A stretch of DNA of 10,677 nucleotides, from positions 1-10,677 of the forward strand of contig CALAUG010000084.1 in the NCBI GenBank assembly GCA_937892155.1, in the 5' to 3' direction. This document shows, piece by piece, positions 1-6,289 of the stretch. Numbering within the stretch: the stretch's first letter is position 1; the number at the start of each line of letters is the position of its first letter. The notes beneath the pieces are model-generated. The model ran no database searches. It saw nothing but the letters and a program-made list of their open reading frames with translations, and had not been told where the DNA came from. The stretch comes from an uncultured Bacteroidales bacterium. GTDB taxonomy: Bacteria > Bacteroidota > Bacteroidia > Bacteroidales > UBA1715. The translations under genes and the position numbers were made by a program.

Positions 1-127
1 ACTTTTGCACTTGAAATATAGTTGTAGTTTGCAAAGTTCACGCATTGGCAGACGCCAAGGCTTGCGCGGCGATAGCGGTGAAGATTTTGTGAATGAGAAA
101 AATATAATCGTAGATTTATAGCATCTA
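1..127. other. Upstream non-coding region of the Bro-N gene
   Basis: No gene is visible in this edge segment. A weak match to a Bacteroidota promoter can be read as TTTG at 4-7 followed after 17 bases by TAGTTTG at 25-31, one base short of the TAnnTTTG consensus. A small hairpin follows, TTGGC at 45-49 and GCCAA at 54-58 with a 4-base loop. If the promoter is real, the Bro-N gene has a leader of roughly 90 bases. The segment is cut by the window edge, so what precedes it is unknown. Confidence 0.25.
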
Positions 128-1042
128 ATGACATCAAGTAAAACAAAAGATCAAACAATGATGGAAAACAAAATCAAACTATTTGAAAGTAAGAAAATCC
201 GCACCACATGGAACGAAGATGAAGAGGAATGGTATTTCTCCGTGGTGGATGTGGTGGAAGTGTTGACTGATAGCGCTGACTATCAGACAGCAAGAAAGTA
301 TTGGAACAAACTTAGGCAACGTCTTTCAGAAGAAGGAAGTGAACTGGTGACAATTTGTCACCGGTTGAAAATGATAGCTGCCGATGGAAAAATGAGAGAA
401 ACGGATGTTCTTGACACAAAGGGACTTCTGCGTCTCATCCAGTCCATTCCATCGCCCAAGGCGGAGCCGTTCAAGATGTGGTTGGCGCAGGTTGGCAACG
501 AGCGTTTGGACGAAATCGCCGACCCTGAGAAGGCCATCTTGCGCGGTGCTGACTTTTACCGAGCCAAAGGCTACACAGAAGGTTGGATAAACCAGCGTCT
601 GCAATCCATCGAAATGCGCAAGGAACTGACCGATGAATGGAAAGCGCGTGGCATTGAACAAGAGCAGGAGTACGCCATCCTGACCAACGAGATGACCAAG
701 GCTTGGAGCGGATTCTCGGTGAAGCAGTACAAGCAATTCAAGAATCTGAAAAAGGAAAATCTGCGCGACAATATGACCAACGTGGAATTGGTGCTTAATA
801 TGTTGGCTGAGGTTACCACTACCGCCATTTCCAAATCGCGCGATCCTGAAACTTTTGAAGAAAGCCGACAGATAGCGGTTGAAGGCGGCAGTGTGGCAAA
901 AGATGCCCGAGAAAACATAGAAGCTCGAACAGGACAATCCGTTATTTCACCTTTGAACGCGAAAGACAAAAAGGCGTTGGAAGTGAAGGATGGTAAGGAG
1001 AGAAAGGCTATAGAAAAAGGGGGGAACGGAAACATTTTGTAA
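128..1042 (+). CDS. Bro-N domain (phage antirepressor/DinD-like) protein
   Basis: This 304-aa protein looks like a Bro-N/antirepressor-type DNA-binding protein related to phage antirepressors and to DinD. Seen in the sequence: a Bro-N-like N-terminal half (about residues 18-125) with WYFSVVDVVEVL at 35-46, ARKYWNKLRQRL at 55-66 and TKGLLRLIQSIPSPKAEPF at 98-116. A charged helical middle follows, then a C-terminal block GGSVAKDARENIEARTG at 253-269 like that of DinD-type relatives. Three starts are possible: ATG at 128, 158 or 161. Homology in this family usually begins near MENKIKLFE, which favours 161; none has a clear Shine-Dalgarno, as is usual in Bacteroidota. The gene lies 79 bases upstream of the DUF262 operon in the same direction. 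Its role there is unknown: regulator, phage-derived passenger, or DNA-damage-linked accessory. The family call is solid; the function is inferred. Confidence 0.8.
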   Translation: MTSSKTKDQTMMENKIKLFESKKIRTTWNEDEEEWYFSVVDVVEVLTDSADYQTARKYWNKLRQRLSEEGSELVTICHRLKMIAADGKMRETDVLDTKGLLRLIQSIPSPKAEPFKMWLAQVGNERLDEIADPEKAILRGADFYRAKGYTEGWINQRLQSIEMRKELTDEWKARGIEQEQEYAILTNEMTKAWSGFSVKQYKQFKNLKKENLRDNMTNVELVLNMLAEVTTTAISKSRDPETFEESRQIAVEGGSVAKDARENIEARTGQSVISPLNAKDKKALEVKDGKERKAIEKGGNGNIL

Positions 1043-1055
1043 ATCTGCTTATGGC

Positions 1056-1091
1056 TTTTTCCCCACTTTCGTTAAAGGATCTTTGCGGAAG
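1056..1091 (+). repeat. Direct repeat copy 1, leader of the DUF262 operon
   Basis: This segment reads TTTTTCCCC, then ACTTTCGTTAAAGGAT (1065-1080), then CTTTGCGGAAG. The 16-base core recurs exactly at 6061-6076, also followed by a GCGGAAG-containing tail and preceded by TTTCCCC, with a 4-base insertion and a 1-base deletion relative to this copy. CTTTCG and CGGAAG can pair (one G-U), so a short hairpin may form in RNA. It lies 31 bases before the start of the first DUF262 gene. It may be a leader element, a recombination remnant, or a dispersed intergenic repeat. Confidence 0.6.
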
Positions 1092-1105
1092 ATGTGGATG
1101 TATTA

Positions 1106-1109
1106 AGGA
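1106..1109 (+). promoter_or_regulatory. Likely ribosome binding site of the first DUF262 gene
   Basis: AGGA lies 12 bases before the ATG at 1122. It is a modest Shine-Dalgarno match at a slightly long distance, but it supports the 1122 start, where DUF262 homology begins almost at once (IPNYQRGYRW at residues 20-29). Confidence 0.4.
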
Positions 1110-1121
1110 CGTTAAAAGAAT

Positions 1122-3017
1122 ATGGATAACAGAATCGAACTAAAATCAATCAAAGAACTTCTTGGAATGAAGTTCTTCATCCCAAACTATCAGCGGGGGT
1201 ATCGCTGGACAGAACAACAGGTTAAGGATTTGCTGAACGACATCAATGAGTTCAACCCGATAAGTAAATGTGATTCTGATGAAGAATCGTGGTATTGCTT
1301 ACAACCGTTAGTGGTGAGAAAAATGGATAAGAAAGATTATCGGCTGAACGAGGTGGACAATAATACTGATTGGTACGAGGTGATTGACGGACAGCAACGC
1401 TTGACCACATTGTCCTTAATCATTCAATATTTCAACGAAATGTGGGTAGGTAAAAGCAAAATTGTCTTGCCACGAATCATGTACGCAACCCGGAAGGACA
1501 GTTTCTCTTTCCTAACCTCACTTGAAATTCTGGACAGCAAGGCTGTTTCAACGAGAGATTTCAATGATACGATTGATTACCACTTCATGCTTCAGGCATA
1601 CGAAGTAATACACGAATGGGCTTCGGAAAAAGAAAAAAGGAGCGATTTCGACACGAACAAGTTCCAATCAAAGGTAATAAGCTCGACAAGATTCATTTGG
1701 TACGAGTCGGTCGATGAAGACCCGATTAAGGTTTTCACCCGTCTGAACATCGGCAAAATTCCTTTGACCAATTCGGAACTTATCAAGGCATTGTTCTTGA
1801 ACCGCACCAATTTCAACATCAACGACGAAGGTCATGTCAGGTTGCGCCAGCAGGAAATCGCAAGCGAATGGGACCGCATCGAATACACCTTGCAGAACGA
1901 AGAATTCTGGCTTTTCCTGCACGAAACCGGTTACAATCGCCCTACCCGCATCGACTTCATCTTCGATCTGATTTGCGGCCAACACGCTTTGGGAGAATTT
2001 GAAAACATCGGAAACGACCATTACAAGACTTTCCGTTATTTCTACGAATATTTCAAGATGCCGCATGATGGCAACGACCAAAAGTCAGGGCTTAAGATTG
2101 AAAAGTGCTGGGCTAAAGTGAAGAAATACTTCCAGACTTTTCAGGAATGGTACAACGATTTGGAATTGTATCATTATGTAGGTTATCTGATAACGTACAA
2201 TCAGCCATTGAGTTCCCTTGTCGAGGAATGGAACAAAAATGCAGGTAAGGAAACTTTCGTTTCCTACCTGAAAAAGCAAATAAAAGACAAAATATCAAAA
2301 TGCCCCAGTCTGGACTTCCAGTACAAGGAAGACGGCAGCGACAAAGGCAAGTGCAAGCCGATTCTTTTGTTCCATAATATTCAGACGGTCATCAACCAAA
2401 ACTCAAAAAACAAGGATGCCTACGGCTTGGGAATGTTCTACAAGTTTCCGTTCCATCTTTATAAAAAGGAAAGCTGGGATGTGGAGCACATCAACTCCAA
2501 CACGACCAATCCTGAAAACGACGAAACGACTCAAAAAGAATGGCTGATGAATGTTTATCTTGTTGTAAACGAGGATGTCCAAGGAAAAATACAAAGCTAT
2601 TTCAACAATCAATCGGTCCCCTACGAAGAATTAAAGGGCGACATTCCTTCCGTTGACAACTGGACACCAAAGGAAAAAAATCGTATCTGGAATTATGCAC
2701 TGCTAGATTCATCCACAAACCGAAGTTACGGCAATGCCATTTTCTCCGGAAAGCGGAGAGTCATCATCGGGAAAGACCAAGGCAAACTGCTGGCCATTCC
2801 CAAACTGAAAAGAGGTGGCGACGGTTTGGAAATCGCAGAAGAGAAAGATGCCGCCTCTTCATTCGTGCCGCCTTGCACCAAACAGATTTTCATGAAATAC
2901 TATTCCGCATCGTTGAGCGATTTCAATTATTGGGACAAGGATACCGATGCTCCTGCTTATCTGAAAGATATCGAAAAATGCATTAAACAATTAGAGGAAA
3001 ACAGCAATGAACAATAA
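1122..3017 (+). CDS. DUF262 and HNH (DUF1524-type) protein, GmrSD-like
   Basis: This 631-aa protein is likely the nuclease-bearing partner of a GmrSD-like DNA-targeting system. Seen: the DUF262 (ParB-like NTPase) motifs IPNYQRGYRW at 20-29, VIDGQQRLTT at 87-96 and FTRLNIGKIPLTNSELIKA at 205-223. After a long helical middle comes an HNH-like region with WDVEHI at 452-457 and YALLDSSTNRSYGNAIFSGK at 525-544, matching the H...N...N...K pattern of DUF1524 nucleases. H456, N533 and N538 are the likely metal-site or catalytic positions. In GmrSD, BrxU and SspE, the DUF262 domain senses DNA or nucleotides and the DUF1524 domain cuts; this role is inferred here. The gene overlaps the next DUF262 gene by 11 bases, so they form an operon and the products probably act together. 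No clean -7 box was seen immediately upstream, so transcription may come from the Bro-N promoter. Domain call firm; target DNA unknown. Confidence 0.88.
   Translation: MDNRIELKSIKELLGMKFFIPNYQRGYRWTEQQVKDLLNDINEFNPISKCDSDEESWYCLQPLVVRKMDKKDYRLNEVDNNTDWYEVIDGQQRLTTLSLIIQYFNEMWVGKSKIVLPRIMYATRKDSFSFLTSLEILDSKAVSTRDFNDTIDYHFMLQAYEVIHEWASEKEKRSDFDTNKFQSKVISSTRFIWYESVDEDPIKVFTRLNIGKIPLTNSELIKALFLNRTNFNINDEGHVRLRQQEIASEWDRIEYTLQNEEFWLFLHETGYNRPTRIDFIFDLICGQHALGEFENIGNDHYKTFRYFYEYFKMPHDGNDQKSGLKIEKCWAKVKKYFQTFQEWYNDLELYHYVGYLITYNQPLSSLVEEWNKNAGKETFVSYLKKQIKDKISKCPSLDFQYKEDGSDKGKCKPILLFHNIQTVINQNSKNKDAYGLGMFYKFPFHLYKKESWDVEHINSNTTNPENDETTQKEWLMNVYLVVNEDVQGKIQSYFNNQSVPYEELKGDIPSVDNWTPKEKNRIWNYALLDSSTNRSYGNAIFSGKRRVIIGKDQGKLLAIPKLKRGGDGLEIAEEKDAASSFVPPCTKQIFMKYYSASLSDFNYWDKDTDAPAYLKDIEKCIKQLEENSNEQ
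2993..2997 (+). promoter_or_regulatory. Ribosome binding site of the second DUF262 gene
   Basis: AGAGG followed by A-rich sequence lies 9 bases before ATG 3007, inside the end of the preceding gene. This is the clearest Shine-Dalgarno in the window. It fixes the 3007 start and supports coupled translation of the two overlapping genes. Confidence 0.6.
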
Positions 3018-5556
3018 AGCAACCACATTTTGGAAATTTTTGCAGGAAAACACCATAGAAATTCCCATTATACAACGCGATTACGCACAAGGACGCAACG
3101 ACAAATCATATATCAGGAACTCTTTCCTGACCAACCTGAAGCAAGCCTTGGATGAAAATTTGCCAAACGGTGAAAAAACGCTTAAACTCGACTTCGTTTA
3201 CGGTTCGGTCGAACACGACAAGTTGAACCCATTAGACGGACAGCAAAGGCTGACCACCTTGTGGCTGCTTCATTGGTATGTCGCTTTGATGGCTGGAAAA
3301 ATGAATGAAGCAACTGATGTCCTGAAAAAATTCACATACGAAACCCGCATCACTTCGCGCGAGTTCTGTCAGCAGTTGTGTAATGCCGACAATTTCAAAG
3401 ATTATTTTCAAGGTTCCGTCGCCGATTACATCACAAAACGCACATGGTTCTACTCCGCATGGAAGCAAGACCCAACCATTCAGGCTTTGCTGACAATGAT
3501 AAGAGGCACAAAGGAAACAGACAAAAACGGGGATGACATTCCTGATGGGATTGAAGAACTTTTCGCCACGACTGAAACAGAGAATTTTGTCAAGTATTGG
3601 GAAAGACTTGTATCAGAAAACGCTCCTATTGTATTCTATTATTTGCCTTTGAAAGACTTCGGCCTTTCCGACGACCTCTACATCAAGATGAATGCGCGAG
3701 GCAAGCAACTGACCAACTTCGAGAATTTCAAGGCTGACCTCATCGGATACATCGAACAAAGTGCTCGGGATGCCACCGACGATCAAATAAAAGGTCAATG
3801 GAATGCATTGTTGAATCCCGTAGTTGGTCTTCCAATTAAACTTGACACGGCTTGGATGGATATTTTCTGGAAAAACAAATCCATCGGAGTGAGAGATTCC
3901 CAGGGGAAAATCTCTAAAAGCCACCAAGTCGATGAAATTTACTTCACATTCTTGAACCGCCTGTTTTGGAACGAATTGTTCATTGCCAAAGACGGAACGG
4001 AATACATTCTTGAGGTGGGCGAAGATGACGACAGCTCCGTTATGGAAAACAAAAACAAGTCATATTCGTATTTGAACGATTCCGGAAATAGGAACGAGAA
4101 GTTCGAAAGAATTGCATACTTAGGTTTAGATAACTATAAGTATCACAACAATACAATTCCAGTAGTTTTCTTAAAAAAAGCAGAAACGATTCTCGACAAT
4201 TATCTGAATTACACACAAGAAGGGTTTCAACTTCTTGTATGCCAATGGAACAAAGACTTTCATTTCATTCCGCAATATGTTTTTGAGAACAGCTTTAACG
4301 TGGAATACTCGAACAATTCCAACGAGGCCATCCTAAAAGTCGCTGCCTTAACCCAACCCGAACGAATCGTGTTTTTTGCTTTGTGCAAATACTTTGAAGA
4401 AGAATCCGGCACGGAAACATCCTTAAAGCAGTGGCTGCGAGTGGTTTGGAACCTGGTTTCAGGCGAAGGCGAAGATGGAAAGCCTCAAATCAGAAGCACA
4501 AGGGCTGTTCGTAAAGCCATTGAATTCATCAGTGCCTTGGACAGCCACGATGTGTATCATAGCCTTGCAGAATTTGATTTGTCTAAGATTGACAAGGACG
4601 CATTCGATCAAAAATGCAAGGAGGAAATTGAGAAAGCCAAAAAGATTGTTGAAGATGAGACTTGGGAGAACAAAATCATTCAGGCTGAGAACTATGCAGC
4701 CTTCAATGGTTCGATATCGTTTTTGTTCACAGACGAAAACGGCAAATACAATTGGAATGATTTCGGCAAGAAATTCAACAATCTTCAGGAAATAATAGAT
4801 GAAAAAGGCCTGAAAAGCGAATATAAGGATGGAGCAAAAGCCATCAAAACCATCCTTTCATACTGTGATTCGTGGTATTACCAGATTGAATCCCATACTC
4901 ATGACAATCATTTTATTTTCAGCGATTCATTCAATTGCTGGAAAAACAACATCTTGTTGAAATTCAGAAAAGACGGTAGTCCTCTCTACGCAAGCCCAGT
5001 CCACCACTTGCTTGTTGGGGATGGTCCATCCGATTCTGTTCCAAATGATTTGATAGATGACTGGAGAAGATCCTCGTTCCGCTATCTGACTGGGTCTTCG
5101 GTAATTTACGACTGCTATAAAGACAACAGGAAAGACAAGTTCTATGTAAGATGGATTTACAACAACCTTTGTCTTTATCCAAGTTCCGAAGGTTTCATTC
5201 TCAGTATGCCTTTCAGAGACAAAATGCTGTTCTCCTGCCTTGATAACAAAATCATTGAACTTATCCATAAATCCCAAAAACAGGCATACGGTTTCTGGGG
5301 ATGGAATGTGAATTTTAAGTTCCACGGCATCAATTTCCAATGGTGTTATGACAATTATATCTATTTATTGGAAAATGATTTGGGATACAAAATCAAAAAA
5401 TCCGATGCCTCTAATGAAGACGAAAAGTATTATCGTTTCAATGCAGATTCAATTTCAGATTCATTTGTCGAAAAACTGATGGCTCTTGCAAATCAGCCGG
5501 CAACAGAGGAGTATAATTGTGCAGTTGAAATCGATGAATACCCCGAAATACAATAA
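3007..5556 (+). CDS. Second DUF262 protein, long unknown C-terminus
   Basis: This 849-aa protein carries the DUF262 core: IPIIQRDYAQGR at 19-30, PLDGQQRLTTLWLLHWY at 75-91 and LYIKMNARGKQLTNFENFK at 224-242. It therefore belongs to the same superfamily as its upstream partner but to a clearly different subgroup, with IIQRDYAQGR instead of YQRGYRW and ARGKQLTNFE instead of IGKIPLTNSE. The remaining 600 or so residues are rich in aromatic and charged residues. I see no WD-x-EH or DHI plus N-x-x-N-x-x-K pattern, so it appears to lack the HNH nuclease found in the first protein. No membrane segment or signal peptide is visible. The gene overlaps the upstream gene by 11 bases and has a good ribosome site, so a complex is likely (inference). 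It may be the sensor or nucleotide-hydrolysing subunit; the C-terminal region could recognise DNA or a phage component. Domain call firm, role speculative. Confidence 0.85.
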   Translation: MNNKATTFWKFLQENTIEIPIIQRDYAQGRNDKSYIRNSFLTNLKQALDENLPNGEKTLKLDFVYGSVEHDKLNPLDGQQRLTTLWLLHWYVALMAGKMNEATDVLKKFTYETRITSREFCQQLCNADNFKDYFQGSVADYITKRTWFYSAWKQDPTIQALLTMIRGTKETDKNGDDIPDGIEELFATTETENFVKYWERLVSENAPIVFYYLPLKDFGLSDDLYIKMNARGKQLTNFENFKADLIGYIEQSARDATDDQIKGQWNALLNPVVGLPIKLDTAWMDIFWKNKSIGVRDSQGKISKSHQVDEIYFTFLNRLFWNELFIAKDGTEYILEVGEDDDSSVMENKNKSYSYLNDSGNRNEKFERIAYLGLDNYKYHNNTIPVVFLKKAETILDNYLNYTQEGFQLLVCQWNKDFHFIPQYVFENSFNVEYSNNSNEAILKVAALTQPERIVFFALCKYFEEESGTETSLKQWLRVVWNLVSGEGEDGKPQIRSTRAVRKAIEFISALDSHDVYHSLAEFDLSKIDKDAFDQKCKEEIEKAKKIVEDETWENKIIQAENYAAFNGSISFLFTDENGKYNWNDFGKKFNNLQEIIDEKGLKSEYKDGAKAIKTILSYCDSWYYQIESHTHDNHFIFSDSFNCWKNNILLKFRKDGSPLYASPVHHLLVGDGPSDSVPNDLIDDWRRSSFRYLTGSSVIYDCYKDNRKDKFYVRWIYNNLCLYPSSEGFILSMPFRDKMLFSCLDNKIIELIHKSQKQAYGFWGWNVNFKFHGINFQWCYDNYIYLLENDLGYKIKKSDASNEDEKYYRFNADSISDSFVEKLMALANQPATEEYNCAVEIDEYPEIQ

Positions 5557-5623
5557 TCCCAACTCTTCACCTCTTTATCCAATTACATTCATATCCTTGT
5601 CCACCAAAAACACTTTTTATCAG

Positions 5624-5648
5624 AGGTGTGCCCACATTTGGCACACCT
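5624..5648. promoter_or_regulatory. Perfect inverted repeat, likely operator
   Basis: AGGTGTGCC at 5624-5632 and GGCACACCT at 5640-5648 are perfect reverse complements around the 7-base spacer CACATTT. The repeat sits immediately upstream of the TAGTTTTG -7 box (5655-5662) and occupies the place where a -33 TTG would be expected. No TTG is found at the usual spacing, so the site could bind an activator that replaces the -33 contact, or a repressor. It is GC-rich compared with its surroundings. A terminator for the DUF262 operon is less likely, because no T-run follows directly. Confidence 0.6.
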
Positions 5649-5654
5649 ATGTTT

Positions 5655-5662
5655 TAGTTTTG
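5655..5662 (+). promoter_or_regulatory. Bacteroidota -7 box for the 101-aa gene
   Basis: TAGTTTTG is an exact match to TAnnTTTG and is followed by CAG, as in many promoters of this phylum. It predicts a transcript starting near 5668 with a leader of about 20 bases before ATG 5687. The only TTTG upstream (5637-5640) is 14 bases away, too close for a normal -33 element. Confidence 0.65.
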
Positions 5663-5686
5663 CAGCCGAAACAAACGCTATATACT

Positions 5687-5992
5687 ATGGTAAACCAAGA
5701 TAACAGGAAACGAAATCGTCACAACGAAGAATTGTTGTTTGAAGAACTCAGCGGAGCTGTTGAGACCATCGACGCCGTAGCCCATGCCACCGGGAAAACC
5801 TTCAACCAAGTGTCAGGCGTATATCACTCGCAAGCCATCAACCGCCTCACTGAGATTCTGATCGATGCCGGAGATGCTTTCGACTGGAATATGGACGGCA
5901 TCAAGACATTCATTTCCGAACAGATGTCAAATCATCGCGAATGGTGCTACGACAACCAACCGCTGAAAGTGGAAATAGAGAAACAAGTGTGA
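5687..5992 (+). CDS. Small protein of unknown function (101 aa)
   Basis: I do not recognise this protein. A reading frame open from 5486 would make it longer, but that extension overlaps the DUF262 gene and its promoter region. The start at 5687 lies just behind an exact -7 box and gives a 101-aa product, so I prefer it. The N-terminus is basic (RKRNRHN at 7-13), and the rest is mostly acidic and probably helical. No membrane segment, signal peptide or obvious helix-turn-helix is visible. It has its own promoter with a perfect inverted repeat, so it seems independently regulated. It lies 130 bases after the DUF262 operon on the same strand and inside the block bracketed by the direct repeats. 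It might be an accessory or regulatory protein of that block, but nothing in the sequence shows this. Confidence 0.65.
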   Translation: MVNQDNRKRNRHNEELLFEELSGAVETIDAVAHATGKTFNQVSGVYHSQAINRLTEILIDAGDAFDWNMDGIKTFISEQMSNHREWCYDNQPLKVEIEKQV

Positions 5993-6032
5993 TTTTTAGC
6001 ATAAAAATGTGAAAAAAGACAGGAATATAATG

Positions 6033-6040
6033 TATTTTTG
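6033..6040 (+). promoter_or_regulatory. -7 box without an obvious gene downstream
   Basis: TATTTTTG followed by CAG matches TAnnTTTG. No convincing TTG lies 19-21 bases upstream. A transcript would begin near 6047 and cover the second direct-repeat copy and the AT-rich hairpin at 6111-6140; no reading frame of note starts there. It may drive a short RNA or a longer leader of the glycosyltransferase gene. Confidence 0.4.
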
Positions 6041-6049
6041 CAGTTCGCA

Positions 6050-6086
6050 TTTCCCCACCGACTTTCGTTAAAGGATTTCGCGGAAG
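6050..6086 (+). repeat. Direct repeat copy 2
   Basis: TTTCCCCAC, then ACTTTCGTTAAAGGAT (6061-6076), then TTCGCGGAAG. The core is identical to 1065-1080, and the flanks are alike. Both copies lie in intergenic DNA in the same orientation, about 5 kb apart, with the DUF262 operon and the 101-aa gene between them. This copy follows a -7 box closely, so it would be at the 5' end of a transcript. Confidence 0.6.
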
Positions 6087-6110
6087 GATCGATTTGCATG
6101 GCATGTTGAA

Positions 6111-6140
6111 TATTAAAAAATCACCACCTGATTTTTAATA
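6111..6140. repeat. AT-rich inverted repeat, possible terminator or operator
   Basis: TATTAAAAAATCA (6111-6123) pairs with TGATTTTTAATA (6129-6140) around the loop CCACC, giving 12 base pairs with one bulged A. It ends 16 bases before the -33 element of the glycosyltransferase promoter. It could end a short transcript from the 6033 promoter or be a binding site for a regulator of the downstream gene. The stem is too AT-rich for a typical intrinsic terminator. Confidence 0.4.
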
Positions 6141-6156
6141 AAATCTCACTGAAATA

Positions 6157-6186
6157 TTGGACATGATAAAATAATATGTAATTTTG
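6157..6186 (+). promoter_or_regulatory. Promoter of the glycosyltransferase gene
   Basis: TTGG at 6157-6160 and TAATTTTG at 6179-6186 (then CAG) fit the Bacteroidota -33/-7 pattern with an 18-19-base spacing. Transcription should begin near 6192, giving a leader of about 100 bases before ATG 6290. Confidence 0.7.
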
Positions 6187-6197
6187 CAGCACCGTTC

Positions 6198-6238
6198 CCT
6201 TTGGGATTTTGTTTGACGGACCACACAAAATTCAAAGG
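6198..6238 (+). promoter_or_regulatory. Leader hairpin upstream of the glycosyltransferase gene
   Basis: CCTTTG (6198-6203) pairs with CAAAGG (6233-6238), and ATTTTGT (6206-6212) with ACAAAAT (6225-6231). G6205-T6232 can form a wobble pair, leaving one bulged G. The loop is 12 bases. This 13-14-bp stem begins within about 10 bases of the predicted transcript start. It is not a known riboswitch to me; it may stabilise the RNA or be a protein- or small-RNA-controlled leader. Confidence 0.45.
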
Positions 6239-6289
6239 CCGGCGACGAGAAAAGAGTAAAAATAGAAGTTCTCAATAATTTTTTCACAA

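Noticed and set aside
326..1035. Long antisense reading frames opposite the Bro-N gene
   Set aside because: They mirror the real gene and show no protein-family features.
4475..4795. 106-aa frame inside the second DUF262 gene
   Set aside because: It is an out-of-frame shadow of a gene with clear domain motifs.
5639..5663. Sigma-54 promoter (TGGCAC) upstream of the 101-aa gene
   Set aside because: The -12 TTGC is not at the required 5-base spacing; TGGCAC is explained by the inverted repeat.
5486..5686. N-terminal extension of the 101-aa protein to 168 aa
   Set aside because: It overlaps the end of the DUF262 gene and runs through the inverted repeat and the -7 box; the start at 5687 fits the predicted transcript.
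6187..6260. tRNA or known riboswitch in the glycosyltransferase leader
   Set aside because: The fold is a single long hairpin without cloverleaf or recognisable aptamer bases.
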